Shown here: one piece after another, positions 26,519 to 34,194 of the stretch | Position numbering within the stretch: the stretch's first letter is position 1 | How the letters are laid out: each line of letters begins with the position of its first letter | NCBI GenBank assembly: GCA_900318345.1 | Contig: ONKD01000011.1 | Location: 124,001 to 188,000, forward strand | DNA length: 64,000 bases | Direction: 5' to 3' | DNA from: an uncultured Prevotellaceae bacterium | GTDB lineage: Bacteria > Bacteroidota > Bacteroidia > Bacteroidales > Muribaculaceae | Notes under the pieces: model-generated | Database searches by the model: none | Seen by the model: the letters and a program-made list of their open reading frames with translations, nothing else | What the model was told of the DNA's origin: nothing | Made by a program: the position numbers and the translations under genes

Positions 26519-26746
26519 TTAATCCGCGCCGCCATTACCTGGCGGGCCGCTATCAAGACGTTGCCAAATGTTTACTATCTCGCTGCCGGTTGTGACCTTG
26601 CCACCCACTCCAGGCCTACCCCAAAACCTTATAAGGCCCTGGGCGGCATACCTGGCCAGTGTGTGACGCTCCACCCCTAAAGCTGCTGCAGCTTGTTTTT
26701 GGTTATAAAGGCCGTCTAAATCCACATTCGGCTTGCTTACATTCAT
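26519..26746 (-). CDS. Small HTH (MerR/excisionase-like) DNA-binding protein
   Basis: The 75-residue protein has a single winged-helix or HTH_17-like domain: NQKQAAAALGVERHTLARYAAQGLIRFWGRPGVGGKV. This is the pattern of excisionase- and MerR-type proteins, where a helix-turn-helix is followed by a basic wing. It lies downstream of the ATPase gene, separated by about 106 bp that carry inverted clusters of 8-bp repeats. It probably binds element DNA as a repressor, directionality factor or origin-binding protein. The exact role is not shown by the sequence. Confidence 0.65.
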   Translation of the reverse strand: MNVSKPNVDLDGLYNQKQAAAALGVERHTLARYAAQGLIRFWGRPGVGGKVTTGSEIVNIWQRLDSGPPGNGGAD

Positions 26747-26755
26747 TTTACTTGT

Positions 26756-26851
26756 ACCTTACTACCTTACAACCTTACAAATATTTAATACTATCACTCT
26801 ATTAATCAAGCATATAAATTATTATTTGCGTAAGGGCGTAAGGGTGTAAGG
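26756..26851. repeat. Inverted clusters of 8-bp iterons flanking AT-rich DNA
   Basis: ACCTTAC occurs at 26756-26762, 26764-26770 and 26772-26778, exactly 8 bp apart. After 51 bp of very AT-rich DNA, GTAAGG occurs at 26830-26835, 26838-26843 and 26846-26851, again every 8 bp but in the other orientation. The block fills the gap between the ATPase and HTH genes. It looks like an origin with iterons around an unwinding element, or a cooperative operator. Confidence 0.6.
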
Positions 26852-26852
26852 T

Positions 26853-28196
26853 CTAATTTAAATAACCGTGGATTGTTTGGCGGGTCACGCCTATAAATTT
26901 AGCTATTTCCGCCTGGGTCTTGCCTCTCTGTGCAAGATACTGGCAAACTTCCTTCATGCCTACCGACTGGCCGCGCTGCCTATCGTCACGAACTACCACG
27001 TTCAGCAAATAAAGCTGGTTTGCAATAAGGTAATTTGTTACGTCTATGGCGTACCGCATGACGGGCGCGGTAATAATTCTCTCATCGTTCAAGACGGCGG
27101 CGGTCATCGCCATTCGGCAAAGGTGGTAATTTGCTTTGTAATATATTGAACTCCTTACATCGTCAAAATCATCGTCACTGCCATTTTCGTCTAACATATC
27201 GCCTAACCCTTCCCACCGTTCCACCGCCGCCCGGTGCAATTCCTGGGCCTGGGCGTTCACTGTCATCTCAAAGGGTTCTAAACGCAATAGGCGGTCTATA
27301 TGTTCATGCCATACCCGTCTAACGTCATCGCCTATGATATTCGGCTCCTTGCGGCCCTTGCGTTTCTCCACATGGACAAACAAAAACCGCTCAAAGTACC
27401 CGCCGCGCCCCTTGACGTATTGCGCCATTAACTGCTTTAACTTGACCGGCTGGGTGGTTGAGAATATGTTAAGGGCGGGTTCTTTGACAAATATGGTGTT
27501 ACCGCTTAGTGTGTCGCGCTGGAGCGTTGTGTGTGAAAATATATCCTCCAGGCAACCCACAATCATACCCGCGCCGCCTTTGGCATATCTACCCATGCCG
27601 CCAAATAGGGCCTCTAACTCGCCATGTTTCCAGCATAGCGCACCGCCATTCTCTGCCAGCTTGTGCAATAATTTCTCATCTGTCATTAACCCCTCAACCC
27701 TCGACTGCCGCCGTGGTGGTTCCCCTCGTTGGTCTTTCGGCTGCCGGTTATATTCATCGCGGGCGGCGCAATAGTCCATGTACGATTTTTCCTCATAGTC
27801 CATTAATGGCTTATACACCCACTCCCCCGCGCCGGTCTTGCCGCTTGAAGCCTTGCCCACTATAACAAACCAGTTAGCGGGATAGTTCACATAGTTACCA
27901 AATACGCCTTTAACGGCCTTGCCTATGGCGGTACCCGCCGCGCTGAATATCGCCGCCGCCGGTATGCTTGGACTACATCTGTAACCGTCTGCCACCGTTT
28001 CTATAACCGTCTGCAAATCCTTTGGCAATCCCCATACCGGGAACACCTTTAAATCCTCTTGCGGGGTTTCTGTGCCAGTGGGTTTCCATTCCTGGGGCGG
28101 TTGTTCCTGGAGCGCACCACTAATTAACACCCTGGGCGGCATACCTACCGGCGCGCCTAATGGCCGCGCCTGGCCTTCATTTTTCGGTACCTTCAT
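26853..28196 (-). CDS. DUF3987-type P-loop ATPase of the element
   Basis: The frame is open from 28247 (464 residues), but that start overlaps the upstream HTH gene by 35 bp. The ATG at 28196 (MKVPKNEGQ) gives 447 residues and leaves a 16-bp gap, and is preferred. The protein matches the DUF3987 pattern: EDLKVFPVWGLP near the N-terminus, then VIVGKASSGKTGAGEW, a Walker A P-loop, and GGYFERFLFVHVEKRKG later. DUF3987 proteins are thought to be primase/helicase-like replication proteins of phages and integrative elements. The C-terminus ends in an HTH (KTQAEIAKFIGVTRQTIHGYL), so it may bind DNA, perhaps the 8-bp repeats that begin just past its stop. It likely drives element replication; this is inference. 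Confidence 0.75.
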   Translation of the reverse strand: MKVPKNEGQARPLGAPVGMPPRVLISGALQEQPPQEWKPTGTETPQEDLKVFPVWGLPKDLQTVIETVADGYRCSPSIPAAAIFSAAGTAIGKAVKGVFGNYVNYPANWFVIVGKASSGKTGAGEWVYKPLMDYEEKSYMDYCAARDEYNRQPKDQRGEPPRRQSRVEGLMTDEKLLHKLAENGGALCWKHGELEALFGGMGRYAKGGAGMIVGCLEDIFSHTTLQRDTLSGNTIFVKEPALNIFSTTQPVKLKQLMAQYVKGRGGYFERFLFVHVEKRKGRKEPNIIGDDVRRVWHEHIDRLLRLEPFEMTVNAQAQELHRAAVERWEGLGDMLDENGSDDDFDDVRSSIYYKANYHLCRMAMTAAVLNDERIITAPVMRYAIDVTNYLIANQLYLLNVVVRDDRQRGQSVGMKEVCQYLAQRGKTQAEIAKFIGVTRQTIHGYLN

Positions 28197-28212
28197 ATAA
28201 CCTGCCCTCTCG

Positions 28213-28503
28213 TTATCTGCCCTTGACCTGGGCCACTCGTTCAACATCTGCCCGGCGGTAACGTACCACGCCGCCGATCCTCACGCGTGGCAAAAATCCC
28301 GTCTTACCCCAAACGTGTAGCGTCTTATCGGTAACACCTATAATCCCGCGCACTTCCTTTGCAGTCAGTAGGCCGTTATCCTCTGCGCCCTGGGCCGGTG
28401 CCTCTGCCTTCAGCTTGGCGGCGATCTTGTCGGCCATGTCTGCCAATACCTGGCTAAAATCGTCATAATCCATGACTATCTGCTTTGTCACTCGCTCTGT
28501 CAT
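28213..28503 (-). CDS. HTH_17/excisionase-family DNA-binding protein
   Basis: The 96-residue protein has a helical N-terminal part (DDFSQVLADMADKIAAKL) and an HTH_17-type winged helix: LLTAKEVRGIIGVTDKTLHVWGKTGFLPRVRIGGVVRYRR. This architecture is common for the small regulator or excisionase next to replication genes in Bacteroidales integrative elements. It begins the operon that continues with the DUF3987-type ATPase. A -7 box (TACCTTTG) is at 28565-28572, followed by a leader hairpin. It is likely a regulator, directionality factor or replication-initiation helper. Confidence 0.75.
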   Translation of the reverse strand: MTERVTKQIVMDYDDFSQVLADMADKIAAKLKAEAPAQGAEDNGLLTAKEVRGIIGVTDKTLHVWGKTGFLPRVRIGGVVRYRRADVERVAQVKGR

Positions 28504-28541
28504 ATCGTTTAAATGACACTTCCCGCCGCGGCGTGAAAAAT

Positions 28542-28565
28542 GCCGCTAACATCGTTGTCAGCGGC
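28542..28565 (-). promoter_or_regulatory. Leader hairpin before the HTH/ATPase operon
   Basis: GCCGCTAACA and TGTCAGCGGC pair with one mismatch around a short loop immediately downstream of the -7 box, so the hairpin would sit at the very 5' end of the transcript. It may protect the mRNA or be an operator. Confidence 0.4.
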
Positions 28566-28572
28566 AAAGGTA
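28565..28572 (-). promoter_or_regulatory. -7 box (TACCTTTG) for the HTH/ATPase operon
   Basis: TACCTTTG on the minus strand lies 61 bp upstream of the start at 28503. Confidence 0.55.
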
Positions 28573-28638
28573 TTGCGGTGTTATATGACGGCTTTGGCGA
28601 TTCTTGGCGCGCTGCCTACATCTGCCTATTTGTGCCTA

Positions 28639-29379
28639 TTACCGGGCCTTACAAATCGCCCTTATCTTGTCGGCAATAGGCCCGCGGGTGTTTGGGTTCC
28701 CGTCTATGGCCTTGCGCGCACTCTCCACGCTGCCGCCATACCCGGCCCACGCTTTGCAATCCTTCCAGGCCTTGCCACCTTGACTGGCTACCCCTTTTTG
28801 CTCAAACAATTCTGTTACCAGGCAACCAAATTCGGCGGGCGATCCCTGCCACTGGCCACCTGCTATAATGCCCGCCTGGATCAAATCCTCTTTTAAGTCT
28901 TGCAGGGATTCCAGGCGCACCGCTGCCGCGCTCTTGGGCCTCTCTGCTTTCGGCCTGGCCTCTTGATGCGCTGCCGCCTCGACTGGCGGGAAATATTGAT
29001 CAATCCAATATACCAACGTTTCGCACCTCCGGGCGATATCTTCTACAATTCCAATAGTTTCGCCATGAAATCGTTTATCAAAACAAATAGTAAGCATTTT
29101 TCTTGCATACTCTGTCAGACGCGGAAAATCTTTACTCCTACTCTCTAACGCATTTTCCAGGAACTCCCGCAAGGCCTTGCGCAACTCCATGACTACTGGA
29201 GCAACTTCTTTACCTCTGCTCATATAGTCAATGACGTTAGCCTCAACTCCTAAAGTTCCTAAAGTTATAGATAATTCCTCTATTTGCTCCGGCCAAATAT
29301 ACCACTGGCTGCCCTCTTTGCAAAAATCGGCCAGCGCGTTCAACCGGCCGATTAATACTATTATATCTTGTGTTGTCAT
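28639..29379 (-). CDS. Element protein of unknown function, after the integrase
   Basis: The 246-residue soluble, mostly helical protein has no recognised family. The C-terminal ~70 residues (SPAEFGCLVTELFEQKGVAS, KDCKAWAGYGGSVESARKAIDG) resemble a short tail that I recall from other Bacteroidales element proteins, probably DNA- or protein-binding; this is unverified. The N-terminal part is an acidic helical segment. It starts 4 bp after the integrase stop, so both are made from one mRNA and may act together in integration or excision. No metal- or nucleotide-binding motif is visible. Confidence 0.6.
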   Translation of the reverse strand: MTTQDIIVLIGRLNALADFCKEGSQWYIWPEQIEELSITLGTLGVEANVIDYMSRGKEVAPVVMELRKALREFLENALESRSKDFPRLTEYARKMLTICFDKRFHGETIGIVEDIARRCETLVYWIDQYFPPVEAAAHQEARPKAERPKSAAAVRLESLQDLKEDLIQAGIIAGGQWQGSPAEFGCLVTELFEQKGVASQGGKAWKDCKAWAGYGGSVESARKAIDGNPNTRGPIADKIRAICKAR

Positions 29380-29383
29380 TGCC

Positions 29384-30691
29384 TTACCCCTTCCACTGGT
29401 TCATGAATTGACGCTTTAATAATGCCGCGTTCTCTGCCTCGCTTACCTTGATGTAGGTTAAAAAACTTTTCTCGGTCTTGTGGCCAGTAATAGCCATTAT
29501 CGCCAGGGTCGGGAATCCCCGTTTATACATATTAGTCGCAAACGAGCGGCGGGCGGTGTGTGCCGTAATCGCTTGCCATTTCGGGCGGCGTGTTTCCACG
29601 CGCCCCGGTGTGAACTCGCCCGCCTCTTGCTGGGTGTGTGCCGTCATGATCTCATCTTCCAGGCCCGCCAGCTTGGCCACTTCCTTGATGTAGTCATTAA
29701 ATCGCTGGTTGCTGATAGGGCGCGGCGGCTGGTAATCGTATTTCTCCAGTATCGGCACAATCGGCGGCAAGATAGGGATTACCACTTTTGCCCCGGTCTT
29801 TTGTTGCTCCAGGCTAAACACCTCATCGCCTTCGTCTGTGACGATATAGCGGCGTGTCAGCTTGCCCAAATCGCTATACCTGCAGCCAGTCCACGCCAGT
29901 AGCAAAAACTGGTCACGAACTCTATCCAGGTACGGCTGCCCCGACAAATCCAGGCCCGCCAGTGATTGCAGTTCCTTTTCGTTTAGATAGGTATTATCTA
30001 TATCTTCCATGACGGCGGCGCACTTCTTAGGCTCCACGAACTCGCAATTAATCCGCTCTGCCGCCGGTAGCGCGTTGATGACAGATTTAATGCACTTGAC
30101 GCGCGTGGCGATTGTGTTCTGCTTGTAACCTTCCCGGTACATATAGCGCACAAAGGAATCGTAAAACGTTTTATCTGTTTTGTCTATCGTCACGCCGTCT
30201 GCCCCCATGCCTTGCAGGTTCTTTAATACCTGCTTGTAGTGATTCAAGCGGGCGGCGCAAATCGGCCTACCCTTGTGGCGTATCGTGGTGGGTGCCGCGT
30301 CTATGAAATCCTTAACGGCCTGGATTAGCATCTTGGGGCCGCTCTGTTGCTCTTTCTCTGCCTTGACGGGGTGCAATACATCTTCAATAATTGCAGCCAG
30401 CCAGTCGCGGCTGATTTCGTTTGTTGGCGTGTCTGCTGCCTGGGCCTCTATCCTGGCCTTTAACGTGGCCAGTTTCTCATTTACTTCTATTACCTCGGCG
30501 CGGAATAGCGGATTAGCCAGCTTAACCGCGTGTGTCTGTTTCTTGTCGCTCCAGTAGTCGCGGAATCCATATAACCCGGTCTTGGAACTGATGCGCTTTT
30601 GCGGTGTGCCGTACCTTAAACGGGCCAGCAACTCCGGGCGGTCATTCTCTTTGCCACCCTTAACTGATAACTCAAATCTTACACTTGCCAT
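29384..30691 (-). CDS. Tyrosine recombinase (integrase)
   Basis: The 435-residue protein is a phage/transposon-type tyrosine integrase of the Bacteroidales kind. After an arm-binding N-terminus and a SAM-like core-binding domain (about 105-220), the catalytic domain carries the expected residues: R in LAWTGCRYSDLGKL, H-x-x-R in TAHTARRSFATN, H in ITGHKTEKSF, and the nucleophile Y in LTYIKVS. It should cut and rejoin DNA at the tRNA-Lys 3' end. It starts 187 bp from the right attachment site, with its promoter (30718-30725) overlapping an AGTACT repeat. Confidence 0.9.
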   Translation of the reverse strand: MASVRFELSVKGGKENDRPELLARLRYGTPQKRISSKTGLYGFRDYWSDKKQTHAVKLANPLFRAEVIEVNEKLATLKARIEAQAADTPTNEISRDWLAAIIEDVLHPVKAEKEQQSGPKMLIQAVKDFIDAAPTTIRHKGRPICAARLNHYKQVLKNLQGMGADGVTIDKTDKTFYDSFVRYMYREGYKQNTIATRVKCIKSVINALPAAERINCEFVEPKKCAAVMEDIDNTYLNEKELQSLAGLDLSGQPYLDRVRDQFLLLAWTGCRYSDLGKLTRRYIVTDEGDEVFSLEQQKTGAKVVIPILPPIVPILEKYDYQPPRPISNQRFNDYIKEVAKLAGLEDEIMTAHTQQEAGEFTPGRVETRRPKWQAITAHTARRSFATNMYKRGFPTLAIMAITGHKTEKSFLTYIKVSEAENAALLKRQFMNQWKG

Positions 30692-30717
30692 AATAATCTC
30701 ATTTTTCGGTTATGATG

Positions 30718-30725
30718 CAAAGATA
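30718..30725 (-). promoter_or_regulatory. -7 box (TATCTTTG) for the integrase
   Basis: TATCTTTG on the minus strand lies 26 bp before the start at 30691 and shares its last base with the AGTACT at 30725-30730. A protein bound to these repeats could control the promoter. Confidence 0.55.
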
Positions 30726-30760
30726 GTACTTTTCAAGAAAAAAAGTACTAAAAAAGTACT
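30725..30760. repeat. Three AGTACT repeats at the right end of the element
   Basis: AGTACT is present at 30725-30730, 30744-30749 and 30755-30760. The last two are 11 bp apart, the same spacing as the pair at the left end (25423 and 25434). Confidence 0.5.
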
Positions 30761-30852
30761 ATTTTTTGTGATTTAGGGTAATATTCGGTAATATGCCAAA
30801 TTGTAGCATATACCGCTAAATGCTTGGAAAACATGGGATTTATGGATAAAAA

Positions 30853-30876
30853 AATGACGGGCAATTACCCGTCATT
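30853..30876 (-). terminator. Element-borne terminator for tRNA-Lys
   Basis: AATGACGGG (30853-30861) and CCCGTCATT (30868-30876) form a 9-bp stem followed, on the minus strand, by a run of T. It immediately follows the tRNA 3' end and overlaps the attachment repeat. Confidence 0.75.
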
Positions 30877-30890
30877 GTGATTCGCGTGGG
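30874..30890. repeat. Right attachment site (17-bp direct repeat)
   Basis: ATTGTGATTCGCGTGGG is identical to 25354-25370. Here it is part of the intact tRNA-Lys gene. Confidence 0.85.
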
Positions 30891-30950
30891 GCTCGAACCC
30901 ACGACCCCATCCTTAAAAGGGATGTGCTCTACCTGCTGAGCTAGCGAATC
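30878..30950 (-). tRNA. tRNA-Lys (anticodon TTT)
   Basis: The 73-nt minus-strand sequence has acceptor GATTCGC paired with GCGAATC, the D-arm TAGCTCAGCAGGTAGAGCA, anticodon loop CTTTTAA (TTT), T-arm GTGGGTTCGAGCCCCAC and discriminator A; CCA is not encoded. Its 3' end is the integration target of the neighbouring element but stays intact. Confidence 0.95.
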
Positions 30951-30965
30951 TCCCAAAAAGCGGTG

Positions 30966-30997
30966 CAAAGGTATATCAAATTTCGCACGTGGCCAAA
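30966..30997 (-). promoter_or_regulatory. Promoter for tRNA-Lys
   Basis: On the minus strand TTTG (30994-30997), a 20-bp spacer and TACCTTTG (30966-30973) lie 15 bp before the tRNA 5' end. Confidence 0.7.
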
Positions 30998-31032
30998 TTA
31001 TTTACTTTTTTATTCCCGCTTTGTTTTTGTTA

Positions 31033-32247
31033 TCACTCGGCGACCAGCTTGCAAATCTCCACGATCGTCATCATGGCCTTCTCCATCGAGGGGATGGGAA
31101 CGTACTCAAATCGGCCATGCATGTTCATGCCGCCAGCAAAGATATTGGGGCAAGGCAAGTTCTTGAACGAGAGTTGGGCGCCATCGGTACCACCACGAAT
31201 GGGCTGCACCTTGGGGGTCACACCGGCGTTCTCCATTGCTTGCTTGGCAATGTCGATGATGTTCATCACCGGCTCGATCTTCTCGCGCATGTTGTAGTAC
31301 TGGTCCTTAATCTCAGCGGTTGCACAGTCGGGGAACTCGGCATTGATCTTGTTGCACAGGTGCTCAATCTCGCGCTTGCGGCTCTCAAAGCGTGCATGGT
31401 CGTGATCGCGGATGATGTAGTTCAGCGTTGTCTGCTCGACACCGCCTTCCATGTGGATGAGGTGGTAGAAGCCCTCGTAACCCTCGGTGTGCTCGGGAGT
31501 TTCCCAGCGGGGCAGCATCATAGCGAACTGCATCGCAACACGCATCGAGTTAATCATCTTGTGCTTAGCGGCACCAGGGTGCACATTCAAGCCCTTGAAG
31601 GTGATCTTGGCGCTAGCAGCATTGAAGTTCTCAAACTCCAGTTCACCCACGGCACCGCCATCCATCGTGTAAGCCCAGTCACAACCGAACTTCTCAACGT
31701 CAAAGTGGTGTGCACCGAGGCCGATTTCCTCATCGGGGTTAAAGCCCACGCGAATGTTGCCGTGTTTCACCTCGGGATGCTCTTGCAACCACTCGACGGC
31801 ACTCAGGATCTCGGCAATACCTGCCTTGTCGTCGGCACCGAGCAGGGTGTCACCGCTGGTGACGATAAATTCCTGTCCCAGGTAATCGTTCATCTCGGGG
31901 AACTGCTTGGGGTCAAGCACGATGCCCGATTCCTCACTCAGAACAATAGGCTGTCCCTCATACTTGACGATGCGGGGCTTGACATCGTGGCCGCTCATGT
32001 CGGGCGCGGTGTCCATGTGGGCAATGAAGCCAATGGTGGGCACTGGCGCATCGGTATTGGCCGGCAGCGTCGCAAACAGGTAACCGTTATCATCAAGCGA
32101 GATGTCACTCAGTCCCATCTCGTGCAATTCCTTTTCCAGTTCCTTAGCAAACACCATCTGGCCGGGTGTGGACGGCGTCAGGTTAGTCAGTTCGTCACTC
32201 TGGGTATCGAACTTCACATACTTCAAAAATCTGTCAACTAATTTCAT
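31033..32247 (-). CDS. pepT: Peptidase T (tripeptide aminopeptidase)
   Basis: The 404-residue cytoplasmic zinc peptidase removes N-terminal residues from tripeptides. The M20 family metal motifs are visible: H and D in [15 protein letters not shown] in [16 protein letters not shown] in [15 protein letters not shown], and H near the end in GRFEYVPI and its flanks. The length is normal for PepT. It is monocistronic; the -7 box (TATCTTTG) is at 32298-32305. Functionally it complements the two POT-type peptide importers elsewhere in the window. Confidence 0.95.
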   Translation of the reverse strand: MKLVDRFLKYVKFDTQSDELTNLTPSTPGQMVFAKELEKELHEMGLSDISLDDNGYLFATLPANTDAPVPTIGFIAHMDTAPDMSGHDVKPRIVKYEGQPIVLSEESGIVLDPKQFPEMNDYLGQEFIVTSGDTLLGADDKAGIAEILSAVEWLQEHPEVKHGNIRVGFNPDEEIGLGAHHFDVEKFGCDWAYTMDGGAVGELEFENFNAASAKITFKGLNVHPGAAKHKMINSMRVAMQFAMMLPRWETPEHTEGYEGFYHLIHMEGGVEQTTLNYIIRDHDHARFESRKREIEHLCNKINAEFPDCATAEIKDQYYNMREKIEPVMNIIDIAKQAMENAGVTPKVQPIRGGTDGAQLSFKNLPCPNIFAGGMNMHGRFEYVPIPSMEKAMMTIVEICKLVAE

Positions 32248-32297
32248 TGCGATATCATTTGTTAATGGTTAAGTCTTTCTCTATTGATTGAGACCCA

Positions 32298-32305
32298 CAA
32301 AGATA
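32298..32305 (-). promoter_or_regulatory. -7 box (TATCTTTG) for pepT
   Basis: TATCTTTG on the minus strand lies 50 bp upstream of the start at 32247. Confidence 0.55.
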
Positions 32306-32330
32306 ACAATTTTAACTAAAATGGCCACAA

Positions 32331-32386
32331 GCATCACCGCTAGTTTTTTTGCGAGTGGCTCTCGCTAGCGGCTTTTATCGTGATGC
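32331..32386 (-). terminator. Two-part stem after the beta-helix gene
   Basis: GCATCAC (32331-32337) pairs with GTGATGC (32380-32386) and CCGCTAG pairs with CTAGCGG inside it, with a further GCGAG/CTCGC stem in the loop, just past the stop at 32394. Confidence 0.55.
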
Positions 32387-32393
32387 CGTGCTG

Positions 32394-33902
32394 TCAATAG
32401 TTCCATGAGTTGGAACTGTTTATCAAATTATTTGTGTCGGTCGAATGTATGATTTCAGGAATGTTGTAATCACCTGTAATTTTATTTCCAACGATCACTA
32501 TGTTCTGGCTATTGGTCACGTCAATAAAATAGTTGGGGGTCGTCGTGATGCTTCTCACCTGATTTTTAGCAATAATCGCATTATCGATATATACTCCCTC
32601 AAACAACGGGCCATTCAAGCCATCAATGTAGTTCTCTGATATCTGCAGGCCGCCGCCATGGGCAAGATTGCTGGCATTGAGGAAATCAAACACGCTGCTA
32701 GCGATGTTCCTGAACCAGTTGTTGCGAATAATCAGGTACTTGCCTGAGGAACCGTACTCCTCATCACTGCAGCCATGGTTAAAGGCTGAGATCTCGTTGT
32801 TATCCACAACAACATTTGTTACACTCTGGCAGCAGAAAACCCCGGCACCCCTGATAGAGTTTCCGAACATCTTGTTGCCCGAAATCACGGCACCCGAGAA
32901 TGTTGTCCCCATGTGGATGCCATGCATGGCACAATTCTTAATGATGCAGTCGGTGACAAACAGCCGTCCCTCGCCTTGATCGCTAATGGCGTCGAATGAC
33001 GCATTGATGAGCAGGCAGCGCTCAATCGTGTGGTTATAAGAGTGCTGGTTGTTATAGATGCCATTGCGCGGGATGGTTGAATAGGGGTCAAAATGGATGC
33101 AGGCATTGGTCCACTCCATGGGCTCCCCTTCTTGCCGGTTGCCGTCGAGACAGATGTCATGAATATAAACCCCGATGCACTCATCACGTGTAGACCATGA
33201 GCGCATGATGGGATAAGATGTGCTGACGTAGCACCCCTTAGCATGCGCCTTGACGGTGCCCGTTTTCATGCCCTCATAAGCGCTCACAAATGTGATCGTC
33301 TTGTTGACCGTGTCGATGGCTGTTATCTCACCAAAGGAGCAGTTCCTTGCCGACGTAAATGTAGGGTTGGTAGCCGAGGCTATGTTAGTGATGAAAATAT
33401 GGTCTCCCTTGTTAAACCCCATCACACTCTCGAGACGCAGGGTTGTGTCACCCTCGGCGGTTGCTCGGTGCAACTGAGACCACACGGCCGCCTTCTTCTT
33501 GATGACCGTATTCAAGCCATCGCCATATATTTCCATACCGCTCCTGATGGTCAATGGACGGCGAATCAGATAGATGCCCTCAGGGATATAAATGGGCTGT
33601 TTCTTCTCAAACGCATCGGCGAACAGCGCTTCGAGCGCCGGGGTGTCATCAGTCACCCCATCGCCCACCGCGCCATAGTCGGCGGCTGACAAGTAACCGG
33701 TTAACTCTTGAGGTTGAGGTAAGTCATCTCCAGGTCCTCCACCCTTAACAATGCGGTCCACCAGGGCATTCACATCTGCTATGTTGACCTCGCCATCGCC
33801 ATTGACGTCGTAATACACAAACGGAGCAGCCACCGTACCCAGTGGCAACATCAGGAAAAGCAACAGCACAATTATGGTGATTGGTCGTGTGGCTATCTTC
33901 AT
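32394..33902 (-). CDS. Secreted beta-helix protein with N-terminal dockerin-like repeat
   Basis: The 502-residue product has a signal peptide (about 1-25, LGTVAA), then one EF-hand-like dockerin repeat (YDVNGDGEVNIADVNALVDRIV, about 30-51), a proline-rich linker, and a pectate-lyase-3-type right-handed beta-helix. The helix starts with the family opening DYGAVGDGVTDDTPALEALF and IYIPEGIYLI, then has repeated short strands with asparagine ladders (NNEIS, RNNWFRNI, ENYIDG). Such proteins bind or cleave polysaccharides or are phage-tailspike-like. Catalytic residues cannot be assigned. The dockerin-like repeat is at the N-terminus and single; in the three other tail-bearing proteins here it is C-terminal and double. 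A possible -7 box (TATTTTTG) is at 34012-34019. Confidence 0.8.
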   Translation of the reverse strand: MKIATRPITIIVLLLFLMLPLGTVAAPFVYYDVNGDGEVNIADVNALVDRIVKGGGPGDDLPQPQELTGYLSAADYGAVGDGVTDDTPALEALFADAFEKKQPIYIPEGIYLIRRPLTIRSGMEIYGDGLNTVIKKKAAVWSQLHRATAEGDTTLRLESVMGFNKGDHIFITNIASATNPTFTSARNCSFGEITAIDTVNKTITFVSAYEGMKTGTVKAHAKGCYVSTSYPIMRSWSTRDECIGVYIHDICLDGNRQEGEPMEWTNACIHFDPYSTIPRNGIYNNQHSYNHTIERCLLINASFDAISDQGEGRLFVTDCIIKNCAMHGIHMGTTFSGAVISGNKMFGNSIRGAGVFCCQSVTNVVVDNNEISAFNHGCSDEEYGSSGKYLIIRNNWFRNIASSVFDFLNASNLAHGGGLQISENYIDGLNGPLFEGVYIDNAIIAKNQVRSITTTPNYFIDVTNSQNIVIVGNKITGDYNIPEIIHSTDTNNLINSSNSWNY

Positions 33903-34089
33903 ATTACTATATCATTATCTTGATTCATACTTGTATTGAACTGAATGGCTCGAGGGCTATATCAGCACCACTTCATGATGGGAGCAGAACGGCCTCAAGC
34001 CCATTCGGCGGCAAAAATAAAAGAAAAATTTTTGATTAACATGGTTTTCACGTATTTTTTGCCGAAAAAGAGTTAATTTCACCCAATTG

Positions 34090-34121
34090 TTTGCATATCA
34101 GCAAAAAAAGCAGTACTTTTG
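34090..34121 (+). promoter_or_regulatory. Promoter for the BspA-type LRR gene
   Basis: TTTG (34090-34093), a 20-bp spacer and TACTTTTG (34114-34121) match the consensus. The box excludes the in-frame start at 34087 and supports ATG 34195. Confidence 0.7.
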
Positions 34122-34194
34122 CGCGATTTTTCGTGACGATGAGTCACCTCATGCATTTAATCAACCGAAATTCGGTATCCACATCATAATAGTT

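Larger units (their letters stand above)
25354..30890. mobile_element. Integrated element (~5.5 kb) in tRNA-Lys
   Basis: A tyrosine integrase gene lies next to the 3' end of a tRNA-Lys gene, and 17 bp of that end are repeated 5,520 bp away. This is the classic structure of a site-specifically integrated element. All clear genes are on the minus strand: integrase, a 246-residue unknown, an HTH protein, a DUF3987-type P-loop ATPase, a second HTH protein, and a 54-codon ORF. No relaxase, coupling protein, conjugation, capsid, resistance or other cargo gene is recognised. It could be a mobilisable or satellite-type element that depends on a helper, or a minimal replicating element. Short tandem repeats fill several intergenic parts. 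Confidence 0.85.

Noticed and set aside
30761-30877. CRISPR-like or toxin gene between the integrase and tRNA-Lys
   Set aside because: The stretch holds only repeats, promoter elements and a terminator.
31021-32241. 406-residue ORF on the plus strand
   Set aside because: It is the exact antisense of pepT, which has full catalytic motifs and its own promoter.
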